Origin: Leptospira ryugenii
GTDB taxonomy: Bacteria; Spirochaetota; Leptospiria; Leptospirales; Leptospiraceae
Direction: 5' to 3'
Assembly (NCBI RefSeq): GCF_003114855.1
Contig: NZ_BFBB01000008.1
Span: 744,001 to 808,000, forward strand
Length of the DNA: 64,000 bases
A program made the translations under genes and the position numbers. Below are positions 9,358-18,210 of the stretch, piece by piece. Below the pieces are notes generated by a model. That model worked only from the letters and a program-made list of their open reading frames with translations. It searched no databases and had not been told where the DNA came from. Positions within the stretch are counted from its first letter, which is position 1, and every line of letters starts with the position of its first letter.

Positions 9358-10284
9358 TTAAATAATGAAGTCATTGTGGTTTTCATGACTAAGTTGGTTA
9401 TTGCGAACTTTAATTTCATTGGTTTGGTATACGACGGAGAAAGGTGGGATGCTGGTTGTGATCCAAGCATTTCCACCTATCACCGATGATTTGCCAATTG
9501 TTGTTTTTCCTCCGAGTATAGTGGCACCCGAATAAATAATCACGTCGTCTTCGATTGTGGGGTGTCGTTTTACTTGAGCTAAATCTTTACTCACGCTGAT
9601 TGCGCCTAAGGTTACACCTTGGTAAATTTTAACATTGTTTCCGATAATTGTTGTCCCACCGATTACTATACCGGTTCCGTGGTCCATAAAAAAATTAGAA
9701 CCAATGGTGGCACCCGGGTGTATATCGATTCCTGTTTTTTCATGAGCATAACGACTTAACATACGAGGAAAAATTGGTATTCCTAAGGAGTGAAGTAAAT
9801 GGGAGATTCTATGTACCGAGATCGCATAGAATCCAGAATAGGCAAGAATGATCTCTTCCATACTTTCTGCTGCAGGGTCTCCATTGAATGCGGCCTCGGC
9901 ATCTAGCCAAAGTAAGTCATAGATATTCGGGATTGCGCCTTCAATTTTTTGGATGTATTGTTCTAAAATCTGTTCTTCACTAGACTGGTTGGCATTCTGA
10001 AGTTTTGCATAGGGTCGTAAATGTTCCTTCGCCCTCAGAAAGAAAATAGCGAAAGCATCACTAATAGAGACCAATGAATCAAAGGATCGATCTGAATAGA
10101 AACCAGCGAATAAAATTCCAAAGAGTTCTTCAACGAATAGCTTTGCAGCGCGTTGGTTAATGTATAAAGGAATATTCTTTCTCTGTCTGGAAAAAATGGA
10201 CACGATCAATTTCTTTTCTTCCTCGGAGAGCTCTCGTGATTGGAGTAGTGTAAGTTCAGAAGGATTGATTTCTTTTTCGTTCAT
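9358..10284 (-). CDS. epsC: Serine O-acetyltransferase, EpsC type
   Basis: The 308-residue enzyme should acetylate L-serine with acetyl-CoA to give O-acetylserine, the substrate of CysK. The N-terminal half is helical. The C-terminal half is a left-handed beta-helix of hexapeptide repeats starting near DIHPGATIG, with the catalytic His in [10 protein letters not shown] and the later turns [20 protein letters not shown] and [10 protein letters not shown]. Only 4 bases separate its start from the upstream YkuI-like gene, which itself overlaps cysK, so cysK, the EAL gene and epsC form one operon. Its stop codon directly abuts that of the convergent cargo desulfurase. Serine acetyltransferases are recurrent neighbours of family 2A encapsulins, which supports a role in feeding the compartment with cysteine. 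Confidence 0.92.
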   Translation of the reverse strand: MNEKEINPSELTLLQSRELSEEEKKLIVSIFSRQRKNIPLYINQRAAKLFVEELFGILFAGFYSDRSFDSLVSISDAFAIFFLRAKEHLRPYAKLQNANQSSEEQILEQYIQKIEGAIPNIYDLLWLDAEAAFNGDPAAESMEEIILAYSGFYAISVHRISHLLHSLGIPIFPRMLSRYAHEKTGIDIHPGATIGSNFFMDHGTGIVIGGTTIIGNNVKIYQGVTLGAISVSKDLAQVKRHPTIEDDVIIYSGATILGGKTTIGKSSVIGGNAWITTSIPPFSVVYQTNEIKVRNNQLSHENHNDFII

Positions 10285-10288
10285 GGGA

Positions 10289-11443
10289 TCAATCTCTCTC
10301 TGTGGAAATATCCAAAAACAAGGAATAGGCGGAACCTATGACTTTTGAGTGAACAACAATCTGTTCTTTTAAATCTTTGTCCCAATACGGCTCACTCAAA
10401 TGCCATTGCTCTGGATTCGAAAATGCTTTTTTCACATGTCGATAGAAAAATGGCAAATAAGACCAGTTCTTTCTTACATTCTGCTGTTTTTCAATGAAAC
10501 TGGACTCTCCTTGTCTTTCAAAGAGATTCGAAATTTGAGTGCCTGTCCAGTCTGTGATGTAGATACGTTTGATCTTGTTAGATATTTTGAAGAGACTTTG
10601 TGCGTCCAGGTATACTAAGTTGCCTATTTGTTTGAGACGGATTTCCGATTGGTTGAGTTGCTCGAGAAGTTTGGTTTCAGTTTGTATCTCTTTTGCTATT
10701 TTTTTTCTCTTCCAATCATGATACGAGTTTAAGATATCCAATAGATTTCCGTTTTGAAATTCATCGGATACATCTGCCTCCTGGATGGGACTCAATGCCT
10801 CCCCTTGGAGGTAGAGGGCTCCCGATTCTAAAGCAAGCCTCAATTTTTTTTCCGAATCAATGCCATCGAAGAGAAGAGCCGCCCCCGTTGTTAAGGAAAA
10901 GTCTTTTAGAAAATAAAGTATAGTGTGGAATTCTGAATCTGGAATGCCTACTTGTTCGTGAAGATCTACCTTGATCATATCTGGTTTCAAAGCACCTAAA
11001 AAAGATACTGCAGGAGAGTCTGAACCAAGACCTTTCACAAGTATCCGAAAGCCAAGTTCTTTCCAAAAGTCTAAGGCAACTAACAATTGATTGGTATCTT
11101 CTTTGCTTTGCTGGCAGTCAATTTGAAGATAGATTTGGTTTGCTTGCAATCCTTGAGTCTTTAAGTAATTGAGAAGTTTTGACTCCATTCCTGAGGAGGT
11201 ATTAAAGTCTTGTATCAAATCTGAAAATCCGATACGCAAAACGAATATTTCGTCCGATTTTGTGAAATTAGGAAGTATTATTTTGCCATTGTTTTTGGGA
11301 ATCAAGATCTCCCTTCCAATTCGTTTTTGCTCTTCTACAGAGAAAATTGATTGGAATTGCACTTTGCTATCTTCCGAAAGAATACTCATTGGAAATGCTG
11401 AAATCGTATCAATCTCTTTATCTGAATATAGGAGTTCATTCAT
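10289..11443 (-). CDS. Degenerate EAL-domain protein with YkuI-type C-terminal domain
   Basis: The 384-residue protein has an N-terminal EAL-like barrel. The FQSIFS...GREILI segment aligns with the usual FQPI...EALIR, with Glu45 retained as EIL. The usual DDFG is replaced by KGLG, KID by KVD, and AEGVE by FDGID, so catalytic metal ligands are missing and c-di-GMP hydrolysis is unlikely. From about residue 270 the C-terminus resembles the PAS-like YkuI_C domain: [30 protein letters not shown]. Family knowledge suggests binding of c-di-GMP or another ligand rather than catalysis. The ATG overlaps the cysK stop as ATGA, and epsC follows after 4 bases, so it is co-translated with cysteine-synthesis enzymes. 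A regulatory or partner role toward CysK/EpsC is inference. Confidence 0.75.
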   Translation of the reverse strand: MNELLYSDKEIDTISAFPMSILSEDSKVQFQSIFSVEEQKRIGREILIPKNNGKIILPNFTKSDEIFVLRIGFSDLIQDFNTSSGMESKLLNYLKTQGLQANQIYLQIDCQQSKEDTNQLLVALDFWKELGFRILVKGLGSDSPAVSFLGALKPDMIKVDLHEQVGIPDSEFHTILYFLKDFSLTTGAALLFDGIDSEKKLRLALESGALYLQGEALSPIQEADVSDEFQNGNLLDILNSYHDWKRKKIAKEIQTETKLLEQLNQSEIRLKQIGNLVYLDAQSLFKISNKIKRIYITDWTGTQISNLFERQGESSFIEKQQNVRKNWSYLPFFYRHVKKAFSNPEQWHLSEPYWDKDLKEQIVVHSKVIGSAYSLFLDISTERD

Positions 11444-12417
11444 GGTAGGATTCCTTTTTCTTTTAAAAATTCGTGATTGAAAACTTTGGATTGGTATTTT
11501 GCACCAGTGTCACATAACACAGTTACTATGGTATGACCTGGTCCCAATTCTTTAGCGATTTTGTAGGCTGCACCTAAATTGATACCGACTGATCCACCTA
11601 AAAATAAGCCGTCCTTTCTGAGTACATGCTCCAGGATACGGATACACTCTTTGTCATCGATTCGAATCGCGTCATCTGCTGGCATACCTTCCATATTTTT
11701 GGTGATCCTTCCTTGTCCGATCCCTTCTGTAATGGAACTTCCTTCTATTTGAATCGTTCCCGTTTTGACAAATGAGTAGATACCAGATCCGTAAGGGTCG
11801 GCTACGATACAACGTATGTTTGGATTTTGTTTTTTTAAATATTCAGCTGTACCTGCATAAGTGCCTCCGGTACCTAAGGAGGTAACCCAAACATCGATTT
11901 TCCCGTTTGTATCTCTCCAAATTTCTGGTCCAGTTGTTTCATAGTGCGCTTGTTTGTTGGCAAGATTGTCAAATTGGTTGGCCCAGATTGCATTGGGAAT
12001 CTCTTGTGCAATCCGTCCTGCCACCTTAACATAATTGTTTTCATTCGCGTATGGTACAGCAGGAACCAATCTAACATCAGCGCCTAAGGTGCGTAAAATT
12101 TCTATTTTTTCTTTGGATTGGGTTTCTGGTATGACAATGATACTCTTGTAACCTTTTGCATTGCATATGTGTGTGAGACCGATCCCAGTGTTGCCAGCAG
12201 TTCCTTCCACCACTGTCCCTCCGGCCTTCAGCCTTCCGCTACGCTCAGCTTCTTCAATGATATAGAGCGCCGCTCTGTCTTTCACAGAACCACCTGGGTT
12301 CAAAAATTCAGCTTTTCCTAAGATTTCACAGCCAGTTTCCTCACTCAAGGAGGGAATCCGGAGTAAGGGAGTATTGCCAATCGCAGAAACAAAGCCATTT
12401 AGGATGGGGAGAGCCAT
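11440..12417 (-). CDS. cysK: Cysteine synthase A (O-acetylserine sulfhydrylase)
   Basis: This PLP-dependent enzyme makes L-cysteine from O-acetylserine and sulfide. Visible signatures are IGNTPLLR, the PLP-lysine segment NPGGSVKDR, the substrate loop EGTAGNTG, and the phosphate-binding TSLGTGGTYAG. The length of 325 residues is normal. I chose the second of two adjacent ATGs (12417) because GGAGG lies 5 bases before it; the first ATG is only 2 bases from it. It is the first gene of the cysK / EAL / epsC operon, and EpsC supplies its substrate. Upstream is a promoter whose box is shared with the neighbouring porin. Closely related cystathionine beta-synthases are a less likely alternative. Confidence 0.93.
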   Translation of the reverse strand: MALPILNGFVSAIGNTPLLRIPSLSEETGCEILGKAEFLNPGGSVKDRAALYIIEEAERSGRLKAGGTVVEGTAGNTGIGLTHICNAKGYKSIIVIPETQSKEKIEILRTLGADVRLVPAVPYANENNYVKVAGRIAQEIPNAIWANQFDNLANKQAHYETTGPEIWRDTNGKIDVWVTSLGTGGTYAGTAEYLKKQNPNIRCIVADPYGSGIYSFVKTGTIQIEGSSITEGIGQGRITKNMEGMPADDAIRIDDKECIRILEHVLRKDGLFLGGSVGINLGAAYKIAKELGPGHTIVTVLCDTGAKYQSKVFNHEFLKEKGILP

Positions 12418-12477
12418 CATTACCTCCAATCTTCTCCTAACTTGGACAGTGATTAGAGGAATGCGAGCAAAAAAATT

Positions 12478-12520
12478 ATTATATTGAATAAATTATCCAA
12501 TATATTGAACAATTTTGGTA
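12478..12520 (-). promoter_or_regulatory. cysK operon promoter with a 20-bp box shared with the porin gene
   Basis: On the minus strand a perfect -10 hexamer TATAAT lies at 12483-12478. Seventeen bases upstream ends a 20-bp box (12520-12501) with the core CCAAAATTGTTCAATATA. The same box, differing at one base, sits at the identical distance from the -10 of the downstream porin gene. No good -35 is present: the box occupies its place, as expected for activator-dependent promoters. A second TTCAATATA copy overlaps the -10 (12488-12480), 21 bases from the first. The predicted leader is about 55 bases. Confidence 0.55.
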
Positions 12521-12601
12521 TGGTTATTCTTCCAAGGTAAGAGAAAGGAAAGGAGGCAAGCCTATCTCCAAAGAAATGTCCAAACCTCTCTTTGTTTTGG
12601 C

Positions 12602-14359
12602 CTACATAGCAAATTGGGCAAAAAAGAAGGCTGTATATGCTCTCTCATCTAAGGTATAACGGTCATTCGGATTTGCGGCCCAGGGGTTTACTCTCGTATT
12701 TTTGATCGAATCCCCAGCCACTAAGTAGGAACCACCAAACCAAAGTGAGACAGAATCTTTCCAAAAGTATTGGTATACAAAATCAAACTCGTAAAACAAT
12801 CGTTTACCGGCCTTTTCTCCGAACTTATATCCACCGAAGGCGGCACCAGTTTGGTTTTCAGAACTGAGGCCTGTATTGGCAGCACCACCCGAACTATACC
12901 AAGCGTCATTGGGATTGGCTTTCAAAATGTCATAGGCAACAAAAATGAATCGACCGTATTTAGGTGAGGTATACATCAAATGAATAGAGCTGGATCGTGT
13001 GTTGGACCAAAAGGTCGCATTTGCCAAACCGTTTCCTGAGTTGAAGTAAGGAAATCCACCTGACCTTGTAGCAAAAGATGCATCATATGTAGCCACCTTA
13101 TTGTCGTTACGATTTGGGTCACCTGAGGCAAAGCTATATTGCAAACCAACTCGAAATCGATCAAAGAAGGTGTATCCTGTTTGTAAAAGTAAAAACCGTG
13201 CATCGTATTCTACATTCTGTGTATAGAGTCGTCTAGAATTTGGGTTACCATCTACTGTTTGTTCTAAGATATCCCAACCTGCATTGACTCTTTGTCCATT
13301 GAAGCCATATTGGGAACTTGTTTCAATTGTCCAGTCCCAAGCTTTTCCAGACGGAAGTTTGTTTCCATCTGTGCGATTTGTAAGTCTTAATCCGACTGTA
13401 TTTAAATTGTCTCTTTGTCTTGTACGGTCTTGAGAGTTGATGGGGTTTGGTCCTTGCTCCCATTTTTTATCTATATTAAAATAAAATAAATCGATTAGAA
13501 AATCATCAAATTTTAAAGTATTGTATAGGCCTGAAAGGTATGTATCATTTACGGAACCACGTCTAGTCCCATTCGACGTATTATTACCGGATCCGGCATT
13601 GCTCTCTTCTGCTATAATAGATGTGAATGCCTCTGATTGAAATTTTTTACTCGAATATTTTACACGCGCCGCATCGAATGAGTTTCCAATTTGTCCATCA
13701 TTTCTACCTCCGATATATCGATTGTCACCGAACCCTAAAACCTGACGGCCAAAATAGACTTCAAATCCATCCGCAAAATTTTTGAGGACGATGAAACCTT
13801 CTCTTAAGTCTGTATTATTTTTGATATTTACAGATTGGTTGGGAGTAGGTGCGGAGCTCAGCTCTATGCCAGCAGAGTTGGATAAACCCAGATAGCCCAA
13901 TTGTCCATCTTTACGACTTTGCTCTCCACCAAACACTCGTACGTCTTGTATAGTTACTTTTGCTGCGAAGTATTCACTAGGATCTACCAGGAAGGAAACT
14001 TGTGTATTTTGAGTGGCAAAGTTTCGGCTATCGGCTGTTCGTTTGTCAAAATCAGCATTGTGTGAATAGTCGAAACGTGGGCGCAGATGGAAACCCATAC
14101 GGAAGATATCCCCAAACCAAAGTCTCTCCGATTTCCGAACAGCATCTTGGTGTTCAGGAGAGAGTAAGGTTGAGCGCATCATTTCATTCGGTAATTTTCC
14201 TTTGTAGGTGCTTTTGTACGGCTGTTCCTCTACCGGAGGTGTCTTCACTTCTGTCTCGATGGGTTTTGATTCCTGGGCCATCAGTGTAAATTGTGCAGGT
14301 AAGAGTACAGACAGTACGAGGGAAGTAGGGAAACAAAGGGTGAGCACCGAAGATTTCAT
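12602..14359 (-). CDS. Outer-membrane beta-barrel porin, alginate-export-like
   Basis: The 585-residue protein has a signal peptide (about residues 1-28, ending near LMAQ) followed by a Pro/Glu-rich linker and a long barrel of alternating strands. Segments such as [32 protein letters not shown] and [17 protein letters not shown] resemble the Alginate_exp family of outer-membrane channels. The C-terminus is aromatic-rich and ends AFFFAQFAM, as is usual for barrels. The substrate is unknown. Its promoter shares a 20-bp box with the cysK operon located just downstream, so it may import a sulfur-containing or sulfur-regulated solute; that is inference. The predicted leader is only about 18 bases. 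Confidence 0.8.
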   Translation of the reverse strand: MKSSVLTLCFPTSLVLSVLLPAQFTLMAQESKPIETEVKTPPVEEQPYKSTYKGKLPNEMMRSTLLSPEHQDAVRKSERLWFGDIFRMGFHLRPRFDYSHNADFDKRTADSRNFATQNTQVSFLVDPSEYFAAKVTIQDVRVFGGEQSRKDGQLGYLGLSNSAGIELSSAPTPNQSVNIKNNTDLREGFIVLKNFADGFEVYFGRQVLGFGDNRYIGGRNDGQIGNSFDAARVKYSSKKFQSEAFTSIIAEESNAGSGNNTSNGTRRGSVNDTYLSGLYNTLKFDDFLIDLFYFNIDKKWEQGPNPINSQDRTRQRDNLNTVGLRLTNRTDGNKLPSGKAWDWTIETSSQYGFNGQRVNAGWDILEQTVDGNPNSRRLYTQNVEYDARFLLLQTGYTFFDRFRVGLQYSFASGDPNRNDNKVATYDASFATRSGGFPYFNSGNGLANATFWSNTRSSSIHLMYTSPKYGRFIFVAYDILKANPNDAWYSSGGAANTGLSSENQTGAAFGGYKFGEKAGKRLFYEFDFVYQYFWKDSVSLWFGGSYLVAGDSIKNTRVNPWAANPNDRYTLDERAYTAFFFAQFAM

Positions 14360-14378
14360 AGATGCATCTGGTGAAAAA

Positions 14379-14426
14379 TGTTCAATATAGTCAACAATAA
14401 ATTTACTATATTGAACAAATTTGGTA
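14379..14426 (-). promoter_or_regulatory. Porin promoter: shared 20-bp box plus perfect 13-bp inverted repeat
   Basis: On the minus strand the box with core CCAAATTTGTTCAATATA (14426-14407) lies 17 bases before a -10 hexamer TATATT (14389-14384), the same geometry as at cysK. In addition, TGTTCAATATAGT (14379-14391, plus strand) and ACTATATTGAACA (14405-14417) are a perfect 13-bp inverted repeat with a 13-base spacer. Two protein-binding half-sites or a DNA/RNA hairpin are both possible. Confidence 0.55.
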
Positions 14427-14478
14427 AAAAATGATCTAAAAAATTAGCTTAGTAGACCATATTGGAGAAAAATCAGGA

Positions 14479-14847
14479 TCATTGGCCTGGATGGTAAATG
14501 GCCAGAAAGGCCGCCAAAGCCCCAAGAGCAGGGATCAAAAACCAAAAGCGTTTCCCCATTTCCCTTTGTTTGTAAATTGCAGTCAGGATACCACCTAAAA
14601 CCAACCAAATGATGATTTTGGCGATCGCCCAAATCGGAAATGAGAACTGGAACCTTGTATAGAGTAGGCCGAGTCCTCCAATCAGCAAAAGAGAGAGAGA
14701 AATTCCGTGGCTTGCCGAAACCAACGCTCTCCAAGGGTAGGATTTTTTTTCTCCACCCGTAGCCACAAATTGGAGTACTGCCCCCAATGAAAAAAATAGC
14801 AGCATCATTCCAATTAGATGCAGTAATTTAAAAAAATCGTAATTCAT
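14479..14847 (-). CDS. Small four-helix membrane protein
   Basis: The 122-residue product is very hydrophobic, with about four predicted membrane segments: LLHLIGMMLLFFSLGAVL, SLLLIGGLGLLY, AKIIIWLVLGGILT and FLIPALGALAAFLAIY. The ATG at 14847 is chosen because GAGGA lies about 5 bases upstream; an in-frame upstream extension adds only eight residues. It resembles unannotated small inner-membrane proteins, and no function can be given. It lies between the porin gene and a divergent P-loop gene. Confidence 0.65.
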   Translation of the reverse strand: MNYDFFKLLHLIGMMLLFFSLGAVLQFVATGGEKKSYPWRALVSASHGISLSLLLIGGLGLLYTRFQFSFPIWAIAKIIIWLVLGGILTAIYKQREMGKRFWFLIPALGALAAFLAIYHPGQ

Positions 14848-14931
14848 AGTGTCCTCGAAATGATTCTCCACACAATTTAGGAATGAGAGGATTTATATGC
14901 GAACGAATATTATCCCAGGAATTCAAAAATA

Positions 14932-15381
14932 ATGGAAAAAACTTTGCTTTTACTCAGAGGATTGCCTGGGTCGGGAAAGAGTACGTTTGTGGAGCTTCTA
15001 AAGTCACTAAGTCCTGTTGTAGCATTTTCCCTAGATGAGTATTTTTTGAATGAAGAAGGAATCTATCATTTTAACTACCGAGAGAATCACAAAGCCTATA
15101 AACAATGTTACACGAATGTCCATCAGGCAATGAAAGATTCTATTTCCTTTCTAATTGTTGACCAGACCTTTGTTTCCTTTCGTGAGATAAAACCCTATCT
15201 CGATTTGGCTCTCGAGTTTTCGTATAAAACTTTTGTTCTAACAGTGGAGAATCGACATGATGGTGAAAACCAACATGGTATTTCTGATACACAATTGGTG
15301 AAAATGGCAGAATCTTACAAAGTTAAGTTGTTGCCGAAACGATTAGAGGGGTTTTCAGAGAGAGAATACCCACCCCTATAA
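14932..15381 (+). CDS. P-loop ATP-binding protein, polynucleotide-kinase/N4BP2-like
   Basis: The 149-residue soluble protein begins with a Walker A motif RGLPGSGKST within the first 18 residues, followed by SLDEYF, which fits the substrate/metal-binding Asp of small kinases. Later it has NHKAYKQCY and IVDQTFVSF. This pattern is typical of the AAA_33/zeta-like family, which includes kinase domains related to polynucleotide kinases and N4BP2. The substrate is unknown. The gene appears monocistronic and converges with the RRM protein gene 22 bases downstream. Confidence 0.7.
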   Translation: MEKTLLLLRGLPGSGKSTFVELLKSLSPVVAFSLDEYFLNEEGIYHFNYRENHKAYKQCYTNVHQAMKDSISFLIVDQTFVSFREIKPYLDLALEFSYKTFVLTVENRHDGENQHGISDTQLVKMAESYKVKLLPKRLEGFSEREYPPL

Positions 15382-15403
15382 ATTGGGAGTGGGCTAATCA
15401 AGC

Positions 15404-15667
15404 CTATCTTCTAGTGCTAGTTTTTGGTTTTGCAATGTTTACTTTCATTTCACGGTTCATAACATTTTTACCGTTCAAATCTTTAATCGCTTTATCTGCA
15501 GCTTGTCCATCTTCCATTTCGATAAAACCGAAACCTTTAGATCGACCAGAGTATTGATCAGTGATAATCTTTGCTGATGTTACTGCACCATGTGCACTGA
15601 AAAGTTCACTCAACTTTCCTTCGGTCATATCATAAGAAAGATTGCCCACATAAATATTTACTGACAT
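15404..15667 (-). CDS. RRM-domain RNA-binding protein
   Basis: The 87-residue protein is a single RNA recognition motif. RNP2 is IYVGNL (residues 5-10) and RNP1 is SKGFGFIEM (about 43-51), with a short basic tail ending KTSTRR. Such stand-alone RRM proteins occur in cyanobacteria and spirochaetes and often respond to cold. Binding to single-stranded RNA is expected from the family, and the targets are unknown. A perfect 9-bp inverted repeat lies about 60-80 bases upstream of its start and may regulate it. Confidence 0.92.
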   Translation of the reverse strand: MSVNIYVGNLSYDMTEGKLSELFSAHGAVTSAKIITDQYSGRSKGFGFIEMEDGQAADKAIKDLNGKNVMNREMKVNIAKPKTSTRR

Positions 15668-15727
15668 AGATGTTCCTCAAATTCCTAATTTGGACTCGCA
15701 ATACTGGAATTTTCGTTCATGCATAGG

Positions 15728-15746
15728 TCGTTTCCTCAGGAAACGA
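15728..15746. promoter_or_regulatory. Perfect 9-bp inverted repeat upstream of the RRM gene
   Basis: TCGTTTCCT and AGGAAACGA flank a single C, giving a 19-bp near-perfect palindrome in the gap between the FKBP gene and the RRM gene (both minus strand). It could be an operator for the RRM gene or a small hairpin. No T-run follows on the minus strand, so it is not an obvious terminator for the FKBP gene. The rest of the 15668-15927 gap shows no gene I can support. Confidence 0.35.
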
Positions 15747-15927
15747 TTGAGGTAGGAACTCCAACAGAATGCAAGGGAAACTTAAGAAAAGCTATCGGCG
15801 TGCAAGCAAGAAAGGGACTACTCGGCGGTGAAAAAAACTACAATACTCTGAATCTAGGTGCAAGTCTGGCCCCTTCCTCGAAAAAGGCAACCAGAATCCC
15901 ATCTTTCCAAAAAAAAGAATTACCGGA

Positions 15928-16419
15928 TCAGTGGTGGTGGTGTCCGCCTGGACCATGAACATGGCCATGGGCAATCTCTTCCGCCGTTGCATCCCGAATC
16001 GTTTTAATGGTTACATCAAAGTGTAAAGTTTCACCAGCTAACGGATGATTGCCGTTTAGGACTACATCGTTTTCCCGAATTTCTTGTAGATAGAGCACCA
16101 TTCTTCCGTTTGCTGTATCTGTCTGGAATTCCATACCAATTTCTAAATCAGCTTCTGGAGGAAGTTCGGTTTTGGGAACTTGGAAGACCAAGTTTTCGTC
16201 ATATGTCCCATAGGCTTCTTCCGGGGAGACTTTCACTTGTTTGGAGTCTCCATCTTTTAATCCTTCTAACTCTTTCTCCAAGCCTGGAATGATATTACCC
16301 TCACCGTGTAGGTAAAGTAATGGTTCCTCTGACTGATCAAGAGTTGCGCCTTGGGAGTTTTTTAGGTGATAGGAAAATCCTACAACCTTTCCTTTAGTGA
16401 TGGTATTTGACATATTCAT
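15928..16419 (-). CDS. FKBP-type peptidyl-prolyl isomerase, SlyD-like
   Basis: The 163-residue protein should catalyse proline cis-trans isomerisation and act as a chaperone. The N-terminal part starts GKVVGFSYHLKNSQG and includes YLHGEGNIIPGLEKEL, the typical SlyD FKBP core, with an insert-in-flap domain after about residue 70. The C-terminus is His-rich (HGHVHGPGGHHHH), which in SlyD proteins binds nickel, so a metal-handling role is plausible. Two close ATGs (16419 and 16413) are possible starts and neither has a strong SD. It is divergent from the Na/Pi transporter gene. Confidence 0.9.
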   Translation of the reverse strand: MNMSNTITKGKVVGFSYHLKNSQGATLDQSEEPLLYLHGEGNIIPGLEKELEGLKDGDSKQVKVSPEEAYGTYDENLVFQVPKTELPPEADLEIGMEFQTDTANGRMVLYLQEIRENDVVLNGNHPLAGETLHFDVTIKTIRDATAEEIAHGHVHGPGGHHHH

Positions 16420-16516
16420 TACAAAGTAGAATCAGAAAAAAAAAGTGCAACCTAATAAAAGGTTGGTACCAGATAGGATTATGAGATTTTTACATTCGGT
16501 TTAAAGAAAAACATAT

Positions 16517-18193
16517 ATGAACTGGACTCTTTTAATTCAAATATTTGGCGGACTCGCCATTTTTATTTTCGGTATGAAGCTGATGAGTGAATCCCTCCAA
16601 AGAGTGGCGGGGGATCGATTGAGAAACTTTCTTTCTTCAATGACTCGCAATCGTGTCTCTGCGGTTTTAAGCGGAGTGCTCATCACATCCACCATCCAAT
16701 CTTCCTCAGCAACTACGGTTCTTGTTGTTGGTTTTGTGAATGCCGGGCTTATGCAACTAACAGAAGCTATTGGCGTTATCATGGGAGCGAATATAGGAAC
16801 GACCATCACTGCATGGATTGTTTCTTTTTTAGGTTTTAAATTCAACATTGCTACCTTTGCCATGCCTGCCATTGCACTTGGGATGATATTTCAGTTTTCT
16901 AAAAAAGAAAGTCGCTCAGGATTTGGAAGTTTTCTGATAGGCTTTGGATTTTTGTTTTTAGGTTTAGATTACCTTAAATCATCTGTTCCCGATTCTGCCA
17001 AAGATCCAGAGTCATTTCAGTTTTTATCCCAATATACTAATATGGGATTTTATACAATTTTACTGTTTGTATTGATTGGTACTTTGCTTACCATCGTGAT
17101 CCAATCTTCATCTGCCTCAACAACGATCACTATTACTTTGGCATTTTCTGGCTTTATCCCGATTGAAGCTGCTTATGGTATGATCCTAGGCGAAAACATT
17201 GGAACAACCATTACGGCAAACCTTGCCGCTATTGCTGGCAATCGAAATGCAAAGAAGGCGGCTTTAGCACATACTGTGTTCAATATATTTGGTGTGGTTT
17301 GGGCACTTCTTTTCTTCCAAGCCTTCTCTCACCTAGTGGATACTTTGATCCCAGAAGACCCTTTGGTGAATAAAGAATCTACAAGGTTTCATATCTCGCT
17401 CTTCCATACACTTTTCAATGTCATCAATACCTTACTCTTGATTTGGTTTGTAAATACATTAACAAAGTTTGTCAGTCGGATTGTTGATTTACTTGCTTCA
17501 AAAACTGCAAAGGACAAATCTTCTATACGGCTGTTGCAGTCGGGAGCTGTGAAAACCACGGAACTTGCCATGGTAGAGCTCATCGAATATACAAAAAAAA
17601 TCATAAGAGATACATATGATTTTTTTCGTCTCACGGAGCAATTGTTGACTGAGTCCTATGATGGAACTAGAGTTAGCCAAGTTCTAAAAAAAGAAGAAGA
17701 ATTAGACCAAGTACGCTCCCAAGTTCTGCAATATCTCAATGAAGTGCAAGAAATGGGAATCACTGGAAATTATGGAAAGGATGTTCTAGGGATTATGGAA
17801 CGCGTGAAAGCAGTTGAGGAGATGGGTGATAATTTTGCCTCTATCGCGCGTAAGGTAAGAAAGAGCCACCGCCAAAAGATCTTTTTAGAAAAGTCCGGGT
17901 TGCATACCGTCAAAGAACAAATTGAGATTATCAAACACCATTATGAGTTGCTTTTAGGAAATTTGGAACGAAGTGAAAGTTTTGATATCCTAGGAAATCC
18001 TCAGATTCGTAACCAAAGTAGAGAGTATCGTTTTCAAATGATTCAATTTATCAAAAAGAGTGAATCCAAATTGCGAAAAAAGAAGTTCCAGAAGAAATCA
18101 AATTATTTGGCTAGTTTGCTCTACCGAGATATTTCCAGGAATTTGGACAATATCTCAAGACAGTTAAATGCATCGATCTATGCGGATGTATAG
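16517..18193 (+). CDS. Na+/phosphate symporter family protein with PhoU-like C-terminus
   Basis: The 558-residue inner-membrane protein has two inverted-repeat transport modules, each with the hallmark QSSSA(T/S)T motif (about residues 60-66 and 196-203), together with GANIGTTITA and GENIGTTITA. This is the NptA/SLC34-like Na/Pi cotransporter family. From about residue 340 the rest is soluble and helical and resembles PhoU, as in many bacterial members. Expected role: sodium-coupled uptake of inorganic phosphate, with the PhoU-like tail perhaps sensing phosphate status. It converges on the sensor phosphatase gene with only 17 bases between the stops, and no terminator hairpin is visible there. 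Confidence 0.9.
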   Translation: MNWTLLIQIFGGLAIFIFGMKLMSESLQRVAGDRLRNFLSSMTRNRVSAVLSGVLITSTIQSSSATTVLVVGFVNAGLMQLTEAIGVIMGANIGTTITAWIVSFLGFKFNIATFAMPAIALGMIFQFSKKESRSGFGSFLIGFGFLFLGLDYLKSSVPDSAKDPESFQFLSQYTNMGFYTILLFVLIGTLLTIVIQSSSASTTITITLAFSGFIPIEAAYGMILGENIGTTITANLAAIAGNRNAKKAALAHTVFNIFGVVWALLFFQAFSHLVDTLIPEDPLVNKESTRFHISLFHTLFNVINTLLLIWFVNTLTKFVSRIVDLLASKTAKDKSSIRLLQSGAVKTTELAMVELIEYTKKIIRDTYDFFRLTEQLLTESYDGTRVSQVLKKEEELDQVRSQVLQYLNEVQEMGITGNYGKDVLGIMERVKAVEEMGDNFASIARKVRKSHRQKIFLEKSGLHTVKEQIEIIKHHYELLLGNLERSESFDILGNPQIRNQSREYRFQMIQFIKKSESKLRKKKFQKKSNYLASLLYRDISRNLDNISRQLNASIYADV

Positions 18194-18210
18194 ATCCAAT
18201 TCTTAACTTA

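Noticed and set aside
9340..9375. Bidirectional terminator between the desulfurase and epsC
   Set aside because: TTTAATTAAA is a short palindrome formed by the two abutting stop codons and has no stable stem or T-run.
10289..11443. Active c-di-GMP phosphodiesterase
   Set aside because: The DDFG and EGVE-type metal ligands are replaced, so catalysis is unlikely although ligand binding remains possible.
15719..15958. Possible small plus-strand gene in the gap before the RRM gene
   Set aside because: It runs antisense into the FKBP gene, has no SD, and its translation has no recognisable features.
16517..18193. Internal repeat in the Na/Pi transporter gene
   Set aside because: The two QSSSA motifs are the normal inverted-repeat architecture of the family.
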